64,000 bases of DNA from Clostridium sp. NkU-1 (GTDB lineage: Bacteria > Bacillota_A > Clostridia > Lachnospirales > Lachnospiraceae), in NCBI GenBank assembly GCA_001312405.1, contig BBDR01000001.1, forward strand, positions 1-64,000, read 5' to 3'. Below are positions 1 through 11,551 of this stretch, piece by piece (positions within the stretch are counted from its first letter, which is position 1; each line of letters begins with the position of its first letter). The translations under genes and the position numbers were made by a program. Under the pieces are notes generated by a model. The model saw only the letters and a list, made by a program, of their open reading frames with translations. It ran no database searches and was not told the DNA's origin.

Positions 1-887
1 TGGCTGTGGGCGGAGGCTCTGCCATAGACACGGCAAAGGCAGTCAGCATTGTGATGGCAAACGGGGGTAAGGTAGAGGATTATGAAGGGGTGGGCCGCTC
101 TCTTAATCCGGGAATGCCCATTGTTGCAGTGAATACTACCGCAGGAACCGGTTCTGAGGTCACCTCGTTCTATATCGTGACCGACCCCGTAAGACATTCC
201 AAAATGTGTATGGTGGACCCTAACTGCATGGTCACCATTGCCGTCAATGATGTGGATTTCATGATGAGCATGCCAAAGGCCCTTACGGCTTCCACGGGAA
301 TGGATGCCATGACCCATGCCATTGAGGCGGCTATAGCGAAACGGGCCACTCCCTATACAGATAAGGACGCTCTATGGGCAATGGGCGTGATTAATACCTA
401 TCTTCCTGAAGCGGTGGCCGACGGAAGCAATGAGAAAGCCAGGGAAATGATGGCTTATGGGGAATACAGCGCGGGCATGGCGTTTTCCAATGCAGGCCTT
501 GGCATGGTTCATGCCATGGCTCATTCCCTTGGAGGGCTTATGAACCTGCCTCACGGCATCTGCAATGCGGTTTTGCTGCCTTTTGTCATGGAATTTAATG
601 GAAGCAGACCGGAAGCAGCAGAACGATATAAGAAAGTGGCAGAGGGACTTAGGCTTCCCGGGGCGGCTTCCATGACTGGGGAACAGGCAGTGAAGGAATC
701 GGTGGCCTGTATCAGGCGGCTGTCAAGGAAGGTTGGGATTACACAGAGCCTTGGGGAGCTTAAAGTAAATCCTGAGGATTTTAAGGCTCTGGCAGAGATT
801 GCGCTGAGGGATTCCTGTATGGAGGACAATCCCTTTAAACCGACTGTACAAGAGGTCATAGAAGTATATCGGAACGCATATGGTTGA
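1..887 (+). CDS. Iron-containing alcohol dehydrogenase, 5' truncated by window edge
   Basis: NAD(P)-linked group III alcohol dehydrogenase that would interconvert an alcohol and an aldehyde or ketone in the cytoplasm. The window starts inside the gene (codons in phase with base 3), so roughly the first 90 of about 385 residues are missing. Visible family marks are the nucleotide-binding GGGSAIDTAK, the TTAGTGSEVT block, and the four metal ligands of the FucO/DhaT family: Asp and His in DAMTH, then two His 14 residues apart in HAMAHSLGG...LPHG. The reading frame is intact. It lies just upstream of dhaK and dhaL, which suggests a role in glycerol, 1,3-propanediol or related polyol metabolism. 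The substrate cannot be settled from sequence; 1,3-propanediol dehydrogenase and lactaldehyde reductase are the closest named relatives. Confidence 0.9.
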   Translation, partial: AVGGGSAIDTAKAVSIVMANGGKVEDYEGVGRSLNPGMPIVAVNTTAGTGSEVTSFYIVTDPVRHSKMCMVDPNCMVTIAVNDVDFMMSMPKALTASTGMDAMTHAIEAAIAKRATPYTDKDALWAMGVINTYLPEAVADGSNEKAREMMAYGEYSAGMAFSNAGLGMVHAMAHSLGGLMNLPHGICNAVLLPFVMEFNGSRPEAAERYKKVAEGLRLPGAASMTGEQAVKESVACIRRLSRKVGITQSLGELKVNPEDFKALAEIALRDSCMEDNPFKPTVQEVIEVYRNAYG

Positions 888-920
888 ACTGCAATAAATT
901 GTGGGAAGGAGAAGGAATTG

Positions 921-1935
921 ATGAAAAAAACTGATTAATGTACCGGAAAACTATGTAAATGAGATGCTGGAGGGAATCTATCTTGCTCATCCAGACTATG
1001 TTACTTACGCCGAAGGCGACTTGCGCTGCCTGGTCACCTCCAATAAGGTGGAGGGAAAAGTGGGGATCGCGACCGGAGGGGGTTCGGGACACCTTCCTCT
1101 GTTTTTGGGTTATGTAGGAAAAGGAATGTTAGATGGCTGCTCGGTTGGAGATGTTTTCCAGTCTCCCAGTGCGGAGCAGATGCTCAACGTGACGAAAAGC
1201 ATTGATTCCGGAGCAGGTGTTCTTTATATTTACGGAAATTATAACGGGGATATCTTTAATTTTGACATGGCTGTAGAGATGGCCGACATGGAAGAGGGAA
1301 TCCGCGTGGAAAGCGTTGTTGCAGGGGAAGATGTGGCATCCCCTAAGGCGGCTCCCGGAGAAAAAAAACACCAGAAGAGGAGTGACCGGTATCTTTTTTG
1401 TATATAAATGCGCTGGAGCGGCGGCGCGGCCGGGAAGAATTTGGAAGAGGTAAAGCGGATTGCAGAGAAAGCAGCTGCCAATGTAAGGACCATGGGAGTG
1501 GCACTTACCCCTTGTACAGTGCCGAGAGTCGGTCATCCGGGGTTTGAGATCGGAGAGGATGAGATGGAAATCGGCATGGGAATCCATGGAGAGCCTGGAA
1601 TCCGCCGGGGGAAAATGGAAACAGCAGATGAGGTCACATCGGAAATGATGGAAAAGATCCTTGAAGATATTCCTTACTGCGCTGGAGACGAGGTTGCGGT
1701 TCTGGTCAACGGGCTTGGAGCCACTCCTCTTGACGAACAGTACATTGTGACGAGAAAGGTCAATCAGATTCTGGAAGAGAAGGGAATCAGGGTGCACCGT
1801 TATTATGTGGGTGAATATGTGACTTCCATTGAGATGGCCGGCCTGTCCATTTCCCTTTTGAAAATGGATGAGGAATTAAAGGGATATCTGGATGCTCCGG
1901 CTGATACCCCATTCTTTAAGCAGGGTATTGTCTAA
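921..1935 (+). CDS. dhaK: Dihydroxyacetone kinase subunit DhaK (frameshifted in this sequence)
   Basis: Substrate-binding subunit of PTS-type dihydroxyacetone kinase, which works with DhaL and a phosphotransferase DhaM. The ATG at 921 follows AAGGAGAAGGA. The frame breaks in the A7 run right after the start codon, again at A8 (1361-1368), and is restored in the GC-rich stretch near 1420. Between these points the expected RRGVTGIFFVYKCAGA block reads in the second frame. Conserved GGGSGH (His base), NYNGD (Asp) and GMGIHGEPGI are present. The position matching substrate-binding His218 of E. coli DhaK appears to be Thr, in CTVP, so the substrate may not be dihydroxyacetone. Length about 338 residues is normal. 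No DhaM is visible in the window. dhaL follows after 91 bases. Confidence 0.86.
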
Positions 1936-2026
1936 ATATATCATATATAGAAGAAAATGGCAGGGACACATACCCTTTGTTACGATTATTTAAGCCGCCG
2001 TCATCAGCGGCAGAATGGAGGTTTAT

Positions 2027-2641
2027 ATGAACCAGCAGGAACTGATAGCCATGCTTGGTAGAATAAGTAAGATCATGGTGGAAAACCGAAACTACTTAAT
2101 TGAACTGGATAGTGTTGTGGGAGACAGTGATCTGGGGCTGACGATGACGGATGGATTCCAGGCGGCCTACGAAGCGGTAATGGATGGATCGGAGACGGAT
2201 CTGGGCAGGCTTTTGTACAAGGCAGGAAAGACCATGGGAAATAAGGTACCTTCTACCATGGGGACATTGATGGCGGCAGCTGATGCGTGCCGGAAAGACC
2301 TTAAAAGGAAAGACGGAATTATCCGGCGCAGATGTTGTTGCTTTGTTTGAAGCCTATGAGGCAGGTGTTGCTGATCTTGGTAAGGCCAAACTGGGAGATA
2401 AGACCTTTTTGGATGGATTTCATCCCGGAGTACAGGTGCTAAAAGCGGAAGTGGAAGCCGGAGTGCCCCTGAAAGAAGCTTTTGAGGAAGCTGCAACGGC
2501 TGCATGGAATGGCTTTGAACGTACACAACGATGATTGCGGTTCACGGAAGAGCGGCAACACGAGGGGAAGCATCCCGTTCCTTAAAGGATCCCGGGGCTG
2601 CTGTGGCAGCACTTATTATGAAAGCAGCGGCAGACAGATAA
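2027..2641 (+). CDS. dhaL: Dihydroxyacetone kinase subunit DhaL (frameshifted)
   Basis: ADP-binding subunit of the dihydroxyacetone kinase complex. It carries the nucleotide that accepts phosphate from DhaM and passes it to the DhaK substrate. The Mg/nucleotide-binding aspartates are visible in LDSVVGDSDLGLTM. The start is ATG 2027, because GGAGG at 2017-2021 is well spaced for it and overlaps the alternative ATG at 2015. The frame changes near 2285-2310 and again near 2520-2530. The last part reads HGRAATRGEASRSLKDPGA, the usual DhaL C-terminal signature, and ends at 2641. Total length about 205 residues fits the family. It forms an operon with dhaK and is followed by a strong terminator. 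Confidence 0.86.
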
Positions 2642-2648
2642 AATAATG

Positions 2649-2688
2649 ACCGGAGCAAACGGAAATGGGTTGCTCCGGTTTTTGTTTG
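2649..2688 (+). terminator. Intrinsic terminator after dhaL
   Basis: A perfect 10-bp stem, ACCGGAGCAA paired with TTGCTCCGGT, is followed by a T-rich tail. It closes the adh-dhaK-dhaL transcript. Confidence 0.85.
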
Positions 2689-2854
2689 ATTTGCCATTGA
2701 GCCCGGGCGCATCAAAACATTTATGGTTAAGCCGGAATAATAACGGGAATTTTTAAGGAAAACGGAAAAAAGTATTTGTGTTAAGATTTTTGTAAAAAAA
2801 TAGCCGATTTTTCGGTTGAAAAATTGGGAAAAATGCAGAAAATTCTAAAATCGG

Positions 2855-2883
2855 TTGCATCAATCTGCAAACGGTGTTATATT
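2855..2883 (+). promoter_or_regulatory. Sigma-A type promoter of the beta-glucoside operon
   Basis: TTGCAT at 2855-2860, a 17-base spacer and TATATT at 2878-2883. It lies just upstream of the RAT antiterminator. A 15-mer at 2830-2844 (AAAATGCAGAAAATT) matches the CodY box at 12 of 15 positions; this is weak, and the CodY link is a guess. Confidence 0.7.
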
Positions 2884-2920
2884 GTGCTTAGTTGAGAACA
2901 ACTGAATAGCAAAACAGGAA

Positions 2921-2949
2921 GACGTGTTACTGGTAATGCAGGCAAGATC
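2921..2949 (+). promoter_or_regulatory. RAT: ribonucleic antiterminator for a LicT/BglG protein
   Basis: The segment GTGTTACTGGTAATGCAGGC and its flanks closely match the RAT consensus bound by LicT/BglG proteins. It overlaps the 5' arm of the terminator at 2944-3028. RNA folded as RAT therefore prevents the terminator from forming. The cognate regulator is probably the licT-like gene at 6461, which carries the matching RNA-binding domain. Confidence 0.85.
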
Positions 2950-3028
2950 GGATTGAGCGAAGAGTTATAAGACTTATTATTATTTATGGTCTTATGATTC
3001 CCATAGCTTGGTCGGGTCTTTTTTATTT
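2944..3028 (+). terminator. Leader terminator controlled by RAT
   Basis: The 5' arm 2944-2958 pairs with 3006-3020 in 14 of 15 positions (G-U allowed), followed by a T run. A nested hairpin ATAAGAC/GTCTTAT lies at 2967-2995. The arrangement is the classic attenuator of bgl-type operons. Confidence 0.8.
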
Positions 3029-3081
3029 TGTCATTCCGGCCGGATGATAAGATATTAAAACACTTGAAAGGGGTTTGGAAA

Positions 3082-5002
<1,921 letters not shown>

Positions 5003-5015
5003 AGGAAATGTAGAT

Positions 5016-6440
5016 ATGGAAGTAAGGAAAGCAAATTTTCCGGAGAACTTTTTGTGGGGAGCCTCTTCTTCGGCATTCCAGATAGAAGGCGGATGGGATG
5101 AAGGAGGAAAGGGCCTTACGGTTGCCGATGTAAACTCCTTTAAGCGTTCGGATATACAGGCTGACAGCAAGGCCGCCAGTGATTTTTACCATCATTGGGA
5201 GGAGGATATCCGGCTCATGAAGGAACTGGGAATGCAGATTTACCGGTTCTCCATTTCCTGGGCCAGGATCCTGCCAGATGGAGATGGGGAAATAAACCAG
5301 GCAGGGATTGATTTTTATAATAAAATCATTGACCGTCTGCTGGAACAGGGCATTCAGCCTTTTATCACCTTATATCACTTTGACCTTCCTTATGCCCTTG
5401 TTGAAAAATACAATGGCTGGGAATCCAGGGAATGTGTAAAAGCCTTTGAGCATTACGCAAACATATGCTTTAAAGCCTTCGGAGACAGAGTCACTTACTG
5501 GCAGGTCCACAACGAGCAGAATCTTATGGTGAGGGTAAATGAACGTGTGAACATCACCGCGGACGAGCCATGGGAAGCCGACCGCCAGAGAGCCCAGATG
5601 GACTACCATATGTTCCTGGCTCATGCCCTGGCAGTGAAAGCCTGCCATTCCATCATACCAAATGGAAAGATCGGTCCTGCAGTATCCGCCACCTGCACCT
5701 ATCCGGAAAGCAACAGACCGGAGGATGTATGGGCGGCCCGAATGAACGACTGGTTTAAAACGGATTACTGCCTGGATATGCATTATTACGGCCGTTATCC
5801 GGGATATTACATGCGCTATCTGGAGGAAAGAAATATTGTGCCGGTTATGGAGCCGGAAGATGAGGAAATTTTAAAAGACGCAAAGATGGATTTTATTGCC
5901 CTGAATTATTACCGGACCTTATGTGTCAGGTACCTTCCGGCAGATGAGGGACATCCGGCAGGGGAGAGGGCGTTCCCCATCAATGAAGTAGATTTTGACC
6001 AGTATGGTTATTTTCATCATATTAAAAATGAGCATCTGGCTTCCAGTGAATATGGAGCCCAGATCGACCCGCTTGGCCTTCGGACCGTATTGAACAGCTA
6101 TTATCAGAAATACCACCTTCCCCTCATTATTACGGAAAATGGCCTGGGATCTGCCGATACCCTGACAGAAGACGGCAAAGTCCATGATGAGTACCGGATC
6201 AGCTACTTAAGGGCGCACATCCAGGCCATAAGCCAGGCAATGGAAGACGGGGTTTCGGTCATGGGATATTCTCCCTGGTCGTTTATGGATCTTCTAAGTT
6301 CCCATGAGGGCTTCCGAAAGCGGTATGGTTTTGTCTATGTCAACCGGGAAGACCATGACTTAAAGGATATGCGCCGCATCAAAAAGGACAGTTATTTCTG
6401 GTACAGGCGAGTGATTGAAACCAATGGAAACGAACTCTGA
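5016..6440 (+). CDS. 6-phospho-beta-glucosidase, glycoside hydrolase family 1
   Basis: Cytoplasmic enzyme that hydrolyses the phosphorylated beta-glucosides delivered by the upstream PTS permease into glucose 6-phosphate and an aglycone or glucose. 474 residues, intact. The acid/base is Glu167 in HNEQN and the nucleophile is Glu374 in IITENGLG. Near the C terminus the SSHEGFRKRYGFVYV block carries the Ser...Lys-x-Tyr phosphate-binding pattern of the 6-phospho subgroup, which separates it from plain beta-glucosidases. Start ATG 5016 is chosen because AAAGGA lies nine bases upstream; it begins 13 bases after bglP. The family is certain and the exact sugar is not. Confidence 0.92.
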   Translation: MEVRKANFPENFLWGASSSAFQIEGGWDEGGKGLTVADVNSFKRSDIQADSKAASDFYHHWEEDIRLMKELGMQIYRFSISWARILPDGDGEINQAGIDFYNKIIDRLLEQGIQPFITLYHFDLPYALVEKYNGWESRECVKAFEHYANICFKAFGDRVTYWQVHNEQNLMVRVNERVNITADEPWEADRQRAQMDYHMFLAHALAVKACHSIIPNGKIGPAVSATCTYPESNRPEDVWAARMNDWFKTDYCLDMHYYGRYPGYYMRYLEERNIVPVMEPEDEEILKDAKMDFIALNYYRTLCVRYLPADEGHPAGERAFPINEVDFDQYGYFHHIKNEHLASSEYGAQIDPLGLRTVLNSYYQKYHLPLIITENGLGSADTLTEDGKVHDEYRISYLRAHIQAISQAMEDGVSVMGYSPWSFMDLLSSHEGFRKRYGFVYVNREDHDLKDMRRIKKDSYFWYRRVIETNGNEL

Positions 6441-6460
6441 TTGAGAAATGGGGTTGGGTT

Positions 6461-7318
6461 ATGAGGGTTGTAAAAGTAATGAATAATTCCCTGCTGCTGG
6501 CACTTGATGACAGCGGCAGGGAAGTGATCCTGATGGGCAAGGGAATCGGATTTAATAAGTCCATCGGGCATCATTTAAAAAGTGAAGACATTGAAAAGGT
6601 ATTTGTCTTAAAGGATCGGTCTATATCCAAGAATATCATCAGGCTTGCCTCCGAAATAGACAGTACCTATTTTGAGCTGGCAAAGCAGGTCATTGATTAT
6701 GCCATCGACACCTATGGAATGGTACTGATGGAGCATATTTATCTGGGACTTACGGACCATTTGTCCTTTGCTGTAAAAAGAAACAATGAGGGGATTTTAA
6801 TACAGAATTTTTACACGCAGACCTTAAAACGTTTTAATCCAAAGGAATACCAGGTTGGCTTATATGCCCTGCAGCTTGTGAGGGAGCAGCTGCAGGTGGA
6901 GCTTCCTGAAGATGAGGCCGGAAATATTGCTTTTCATTTTATCAATGCACAGACAAATAACTCTGACAGTACGGATAACCAGAAGATATTTGAAACGGTC
7001 AAGGGAATTTTGGATATTGTAAAATACAATTTCTCCATCATCTACGATGAGGACGGCATCGGCTACACCCGCTTTGTGACTCATCTGCGTCTCTTTGCAC
7101 AGCGGCTTGTAAACGGCAAACAGGATTTATATGATTATGAAGATTCTTTTTATTCTCATGTGCTTGAGAGCTGCACCAGGGAATATGAATGTGTGAAAAA
7201 AATCGGCGTTTTTATTAAAGAGAAATTTGATTCAAAACTGTCCAGACAGGAAGAAATGTACCTTGCCGTCCATATTCACAGGATTTTAGAGGAATACGCT
7301 CAGAGGAAGAAAACATGA
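6461..7318 (+). CDS. licT: LicT/BglG family transcriptional antiterminator
   Basis: RNA-binding antiterminator that stabilises the RAT hairpin in the leader at 2921 when beta-glucosides are present. 285 residues, intact. Residues 1-55 form the CAT RNA-binding domain (MRVVKVMNNS...VILMGKGIGF). PRD1 follows with phosphorylatable His in LTDHLSFA and IAFHFINAQ, then PRD2 with His in RFVTHLRLFAQRL and LAVHIHRI. In the family, PRD1 is inhibited by the EII and PRD2 is activated by HPr, linking the gene to its neighbour bglP and to carbon catabolite state. It is placed after the glycosidase with a 20-base gap, and its stop overlaps the MFS start by 4 bases. Confidence 0.92.
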   Translation: MRVVKVMNNSLLLALDDSGREVILMGKGIGFNKSIGHHLKSEDIEKVFVLKDRSISKNIIRLASEIDSTYFELAKQVIDYAIDTYGMVLMEHIYLGLTDHLSFAVKRNNEGILIQNFYTQTLKRFNPKEYQVGLYALQLVREQLQVELPEDEAGNIAFHFINAQTNNSDSTDNQKIFETVKGILDIVKYNFSIIYDEDGIGYTRFVTHLRLFAQRLVNGKQDLYDYEDSFYSHVLESCTREYECVKKIGVFIKEKFDSKLSRQEEMYLAVHIHRILEEYAQRKKT

Positions 7319-8513
7319 AAGAACAGACTTTTAATCAGCTTACGTTTACACGCGATCAGGAAATCCGTTATCTTGCTATGGTATCGCTGTTCTGGTTTGC
7401 GCAATATGTATATATTCCATACCAGACCACTTTTTTTGACTGCCAGCGGAGCAAGCAGCGCATTTACCGGAATGGTTGTGGGGGCTTATGGAATTTCCCA
7501 GTTGTTGTTAAGGTTTCCCATAGGACTTTGTGCGGATTCTGTTGGCAGGCATAAGCATTTTATTATGGCAGGAGCTATCGCTTCCGGAACCGCATCTGTT
7601 TTCCGGGTATTTTGGTGTAATGGAGCCGGCTTTCTGGTTGCCAATTTTTTTCTCAGGACTTGCTTCCGCCATGTGGATTTCTTTTATGGTGTTCTATACC
7701 AATCATTTTTCTGCCGGGGATCAGCAGGCAGCCACCAGCCGGATTGTACTGTTCAATAATTTTGGAATGCTTCTTGGTTTTCTGTGCAGCACAATCACCT
7801 ATCACCGTATCGGCATGGCTGGAATCTGCCTGTTAAGCGTCTGTGCAGGCTTGCTTGCTTTTCTTCTTTCTGCCGGGATCAAAGAAAATGATGTGAAACC
7901 CGGCATACATAAGACCAGGGAACTGCTTTCTGTTTGTAAAATCAGGCATCTGTGGATGTTCTCTGCCATTGCCCTGATTCAGCAGGGGATCCAGCTGACC
8001 ACTGCCATGTCATTTACAAACCAGATATTAAAAACACTGGGTGCAACAGACGGAGTTGTAGGGATATCCTCTGTGATCTATATGATGTCATCAGTAGGAT
8101 TTGCAGCTTTCGCAGCTTCCGGCACCTGCAGCCGTAAAGGTCCAAGATTCTGGATCCCCCTGGTATTTGCTGTTGTGGCTTTGTACTGTATACTGGTTCC
8201 GGCCGCAGGAAGCGTGCCTGTGATTTTACTGCTGCAAATTTTACCGGGGATGTCCACGGGAATTTTGTTTTCTTTTGCGACCTCGGAAGCAATGCAGAAA
8301 ATTCCGGCCGGCTGTAAATCCACGGCAATGGGACTTTACCAGGCTGTATATGCGGTGGGGATGACAACTTTCCCGGTTTTTACAGGGGCGCTGGCTTTAA
8401 GGGCAGGAATATTGAACGGGTATCTGCTGCTTTCCGGAATTGCCTTTCTGGGCGGCATTGGAGCAGTAGTATATTATAGAAGAGAAGCTGCCAGCCAGGA
8501 GGCAGGCAGCTAA
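7315..8513 (+). CDS. MFS transporter (frameshifted)
   Basis: Major facilitator superfamily carrier of about 400 residues with some twelve hydrophobic segments. The ATG at 7315 overlaps the licT stop. The frame changes at the T7 run near 7432 (reading resumes as TASGASSAFTGMVVGAYG) and near 7610, where it resumes as EPAFWLPIFFSGLASAMW. The inter-helix motif GLCADSVGRHK matches the MFS loop 2-3 signature. No substrate is recognisable. Its place at the end of the beta-glucoside operon suggests export or uptake of a sugar or aglycone, but that rests on position alone. The downstream neighbour converges from the minus strand. Confidence 0.8.
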
Positions 8514-8548
8514 AGCTTATTTTCTCATTCTTAAGTTCCATGCGTTCA

Positions 8549-10220
8549 TCAGATCACAGAGATCCTCTGAAACAGTCTGTATACGTCTATCTGGCCATAT
8601 CCCCAGATATTATTGGGATACGCATAGGTGCCGTTTCTTTGTGCACCCCTCATCATCATATGGTTGATCTGGACACCGGTGACGGTGGTATGGTTGCCTT
8701 TGCAGTACCCCCATTCCATGATCATGGCAGAGGCTCCTGCAGCATGTGCTGCGGCTGCTCCGGTACCTGTAATGCTTCCATATTGATTTCCCGGGATCGC
8801 GCATGGAATCTGGTATCCGGGAGCGGCGATATCCGGAACGATCACACCGAATCTTGAATAGCCTCTTCCTGATTCTACCTGAATGCTGTCGTCGAACTGG
8901 TTATAGGCGGCAACTGTCAGGGGATTTCTTGCATTTCCCGGAGCTGTAATGGTGGTGTCAGGGTCTGATTGGTAGAAATATGTCTCGTGTGAAATTAAAT
9001 TTCCTGACGGGAGCCAGGAATGGAAGGAAAAAGGCTCTTTCTCTATGCTGGTGAGCCGGAAATGCCAGATCCCTGGAATCGGATTGTCAAACCGTACTAA
9101 AATAACCTGATCCCCGGTAGAGCCTTCCAAGAGGACATTATTGATCCATATGGTAGTCTGGCCAAGGGAAAGGCTGAATTTTTGGCAGTCATCGGCAGAA
9201 GGGGATATACTTTGAACGATTTCACGGTTAGGTGAAAAATTTCAATTGTTACTTTTCCAGGGGGAAAGGGCCAGAGTTCCATTGTGAATTTTTTTGTCGT
9301 TTCTCCCTATTTTTAAGTTAAACCCACTGCAGAAAGGCGCCGCCTCTGACTGATGGAAATAGTGTCTGCGGTGGTTTCCTTCATTCCCTGCGGCAACTGT
9401 TACGTTGGTTTTGGGCAATTGTACGATTTGGTCTAAGTAAGTGCTGATAACACCAAGTCCGTCATGGCTCCCTGGCTGCTACCCGTCGCAATGCATATGA
9501 CGAGAGGACGGTCTGTTTTTTGGGAAACGGAGAGAAGGTAACGGATTCCAAGCAAGAGATCTGATTCCTGATAGCACAGGGCATTTTCCGGAGCAAAGAA
9601 CAGCTTTTTAAATTTTGTTTCGCTTCTTTTAATTTTACTACGATAAGTTCGGTTTGAGGAACAATGCCGGTAAAGCCGTGTTCTTCATCGGGGGTACCGG
9701 CAATAACGCTGGCGATTGCCGTACCGTGTCCATTGCTGTCAAAGGTAGGTACAATGGATAAGGGATCCTTTGATTTCAGCGCGGTATTTATGTGGTTTTT
9801 GCCGTATTCCGAACCGAAACTAAAGTCTTTGGGAGGCTTGCCGCTTTGGTCGGTCTGGTCCCATATAGATAGAATGCGGGTGGTACAGTCACGATTTCTG
9901 AATGCAGGATGCTGGTAGTCGATGCCGGTATCTATGATGCCGATGGTCACTCCCAGCCCCATGAGGCTTAGATCGGGATGTCTGCGGACATTGGTAATAC
10001 CTGATTTTTCCATGCTCACTTTAGAAGTAAGTGTAAAAAGAGAGGGAAAATTATCATAAGGATGCCGGCCCAGGTCACAGGCGTCCATATTGTTTTTCCA
10101 TATATGCAGCAAAGAATATTTATCATTCAGAACCGTTATGTTATCTCCGGTATCAAAACCAGGAACTAAAGCATTGCTGATGATCAGATCATAATAATCG
10201 TTATCTAATATTTTATTCAT
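8549..10220 (-). CDS. Subtilisin-like S8 family protein, Csp-like, catalytic Ser replaced by Gly (frameshifted)
   Basis: A cytoplasmic-type subtilase of about 557 residues with no signal peptide, resembling the clostridial Csp germination proteases. Asp97 (IIDTGID) and His165 (SNGHGTAIA) are present. Where the family has GTS-x-A, this protein reads GSITGTGAAAAHAAG, so the nucleophilic Ser is Gly. C. difficile CspC is a known pseudoprotease with the same kind of loss. Frame changes are seen near 9610, 9240-9290 and 9130. The start at 10220 follows GGGGG on the minus strand. The gene stands alone, convergent with the MFS gene. The role is inferred (spore germination signalling or a cytoplasmic pseudoprotease). 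Confidence 0.78.
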
Positions 10221-10343
10221 GATAAAGCCCCCGACCTGCTGTTTTAAATGCAGTATATATTTATCTTATGCATTTATATGGGGCTTCATGAAAGGTTACT
10301 GCTCTTTAGGAGACCTAATGCCTCTGGCATAAAAAGGAAAATA

Positions 10344-10384
10344 GAAAAAGACGGAACCAGTCCGAAGGACTGTCCGTCTTTTTC
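10344..10384 (-). terminator. Terminator downstream of the membrane protein gene at 10393-11430
   Basis: GAAAAAGACGGA pairs perfectly with TCCGTCTTTTTC, with a nested CAGTCC/GGACTG stem. T tracts on both strands make it potentially bidirectional. Confidence 0.85.
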
Positions 10385-10392
10385 GTGTGAAA

Positions 10393-11430
10393 TTAACTCA
10401 GCGGAATCGCCTTTCCTGTTACTTCATCGTACTGGAAGGCTACACTGCCGGTATTATAGTCAAATAAATAGGTGGCAACATAAGTCAGAGTATTGTCAGG
10501 CTGGCGTTTGTAGGTCCTGACCGTATAATAATCATTTCCGTCTATTTTCGATATTCCAGGTGCTGTAATATATTCATAAGAGTCAATCGCTTCCGACAGG
10601 CCAAGCTTTTCCTGGCTCTGGGCCCGGACAGCTTCCTCCGCCTGTTCAATGGTATTGGTGGATTTTGGCTGTTTTTCAAAATCAGAGATTATTTTTTTCT
10701 GCTGGTTCCACTGGTCCTTAAAATAAGTGTTCCAGGGCTGGTTTTCCTTGCTGGTGGTTACGGTATAGCTGTCCGCTTCGGATTCCAGGGTAATGGAAAG
10801 GTAGGAAGAGGAATCTTTAGAGGGTCCGGCAAGCTGATAAATCTCTGCGCTGGTCTTTGAGGCCTCGTCTGCAGAAGGCTGTCCGGACTCTGGCTGCTGG
10901 GATTGATCTGTTATGTTAATGAAATTCTTTTTTTCCCTCCAGGTAATCCATGTAGTTTTTTATATCAGCAGAGGTATCTTCCACGTTAAAGTACTTGTAA
11001 CGCGCCCTCATGCCGGAGGCTTGTGAGGAAGCATCGGCAGAAGATGTTTCTTTCGTTTCTGTTTCAGAGGTGGCTTCAGAAGCTCCTGCTTTTCAAAATC
11101 CCGTTCCCCTACAATTTCAGTAACCGAAGAAATATCTTCGTCTTTTGAAAAGTAGTAGGTCGGAACTTCTTCTACTTCTTCTTTCTGTACATTCTTTTTT
11201 TGGGAGGTGAGCAGAACAATGGCCTGAACAGATCCCATAATAACGATCAACAGAGCGGCTGCCATCAAAACGAGAACTCTTTTATTTTTAGGCAACAGAC
11301 CTTTTCCTTTTTTTTGTTTTTTTGGGGCCTTGGCCGGTTTTACCTTGTTTTGTTTGGTTTTTACGGCCTTCCCTTTTTTGGGTCTTGTCTTGGGAATCTT
11401 TTCTTTCTTGGATTTATTAAGTTTTAGCAT
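10393..11430 (-). CDS. Single-pass membrane protein with Lys-rich N terminus, unknown function (frameshifted)
   Basis: I do not recognise this family. Restored length is about 345 residues. The first 50 residues are strongly basic (repeated KK, PKK). One hydrophobic segment follows (VLVLMAAALLIVIMGSV), then an acidic Ser/Thr/Gln-rich extracytoplasmic part ending near a compact region (SYEYITAPGISKIDG...YYTVRTYKRQ). Orientation is type II (basic end inside). ATG 11430 is preferred over 11439 because AAGGA sits nine bases before it. The frame changes near 11075 and at the A run near 10925-10935. It lies between tetR and the Csp-like gene on the same strand. The C-terminal region could be a small sensor or peptidoglycan-associated fold; nothing decides this. 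Confidence 0.6.
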
Positions 11431-11551
11431 AAAAATCATCCTTGTGTAGTTATTGATGCGAATTCAGCTGAAAGGCTGTATGGCATCGATATCCATATAT
11501 CGGTTGATTCCAGGCGAAAAATAAGGATTTAAAATAAAAAAATGATTTTGT

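Noticed and set aside
1355..1430. Programmed frameshifting in dhaK
   Set aside because: Two opposite one-base shifts at an A8 run and a GC run look like sequencing errors; no slippery site with a downstream pseudoknot is present and DhaK is not known to use recoding.
1129..1797. Open frame of 222 codons on the minus strand
   Set aside because: It lies wholly inside dhaK in the opposite direction, has no ribosome binding site and no family features; the plus-strand frame carries the DhaK motifs.
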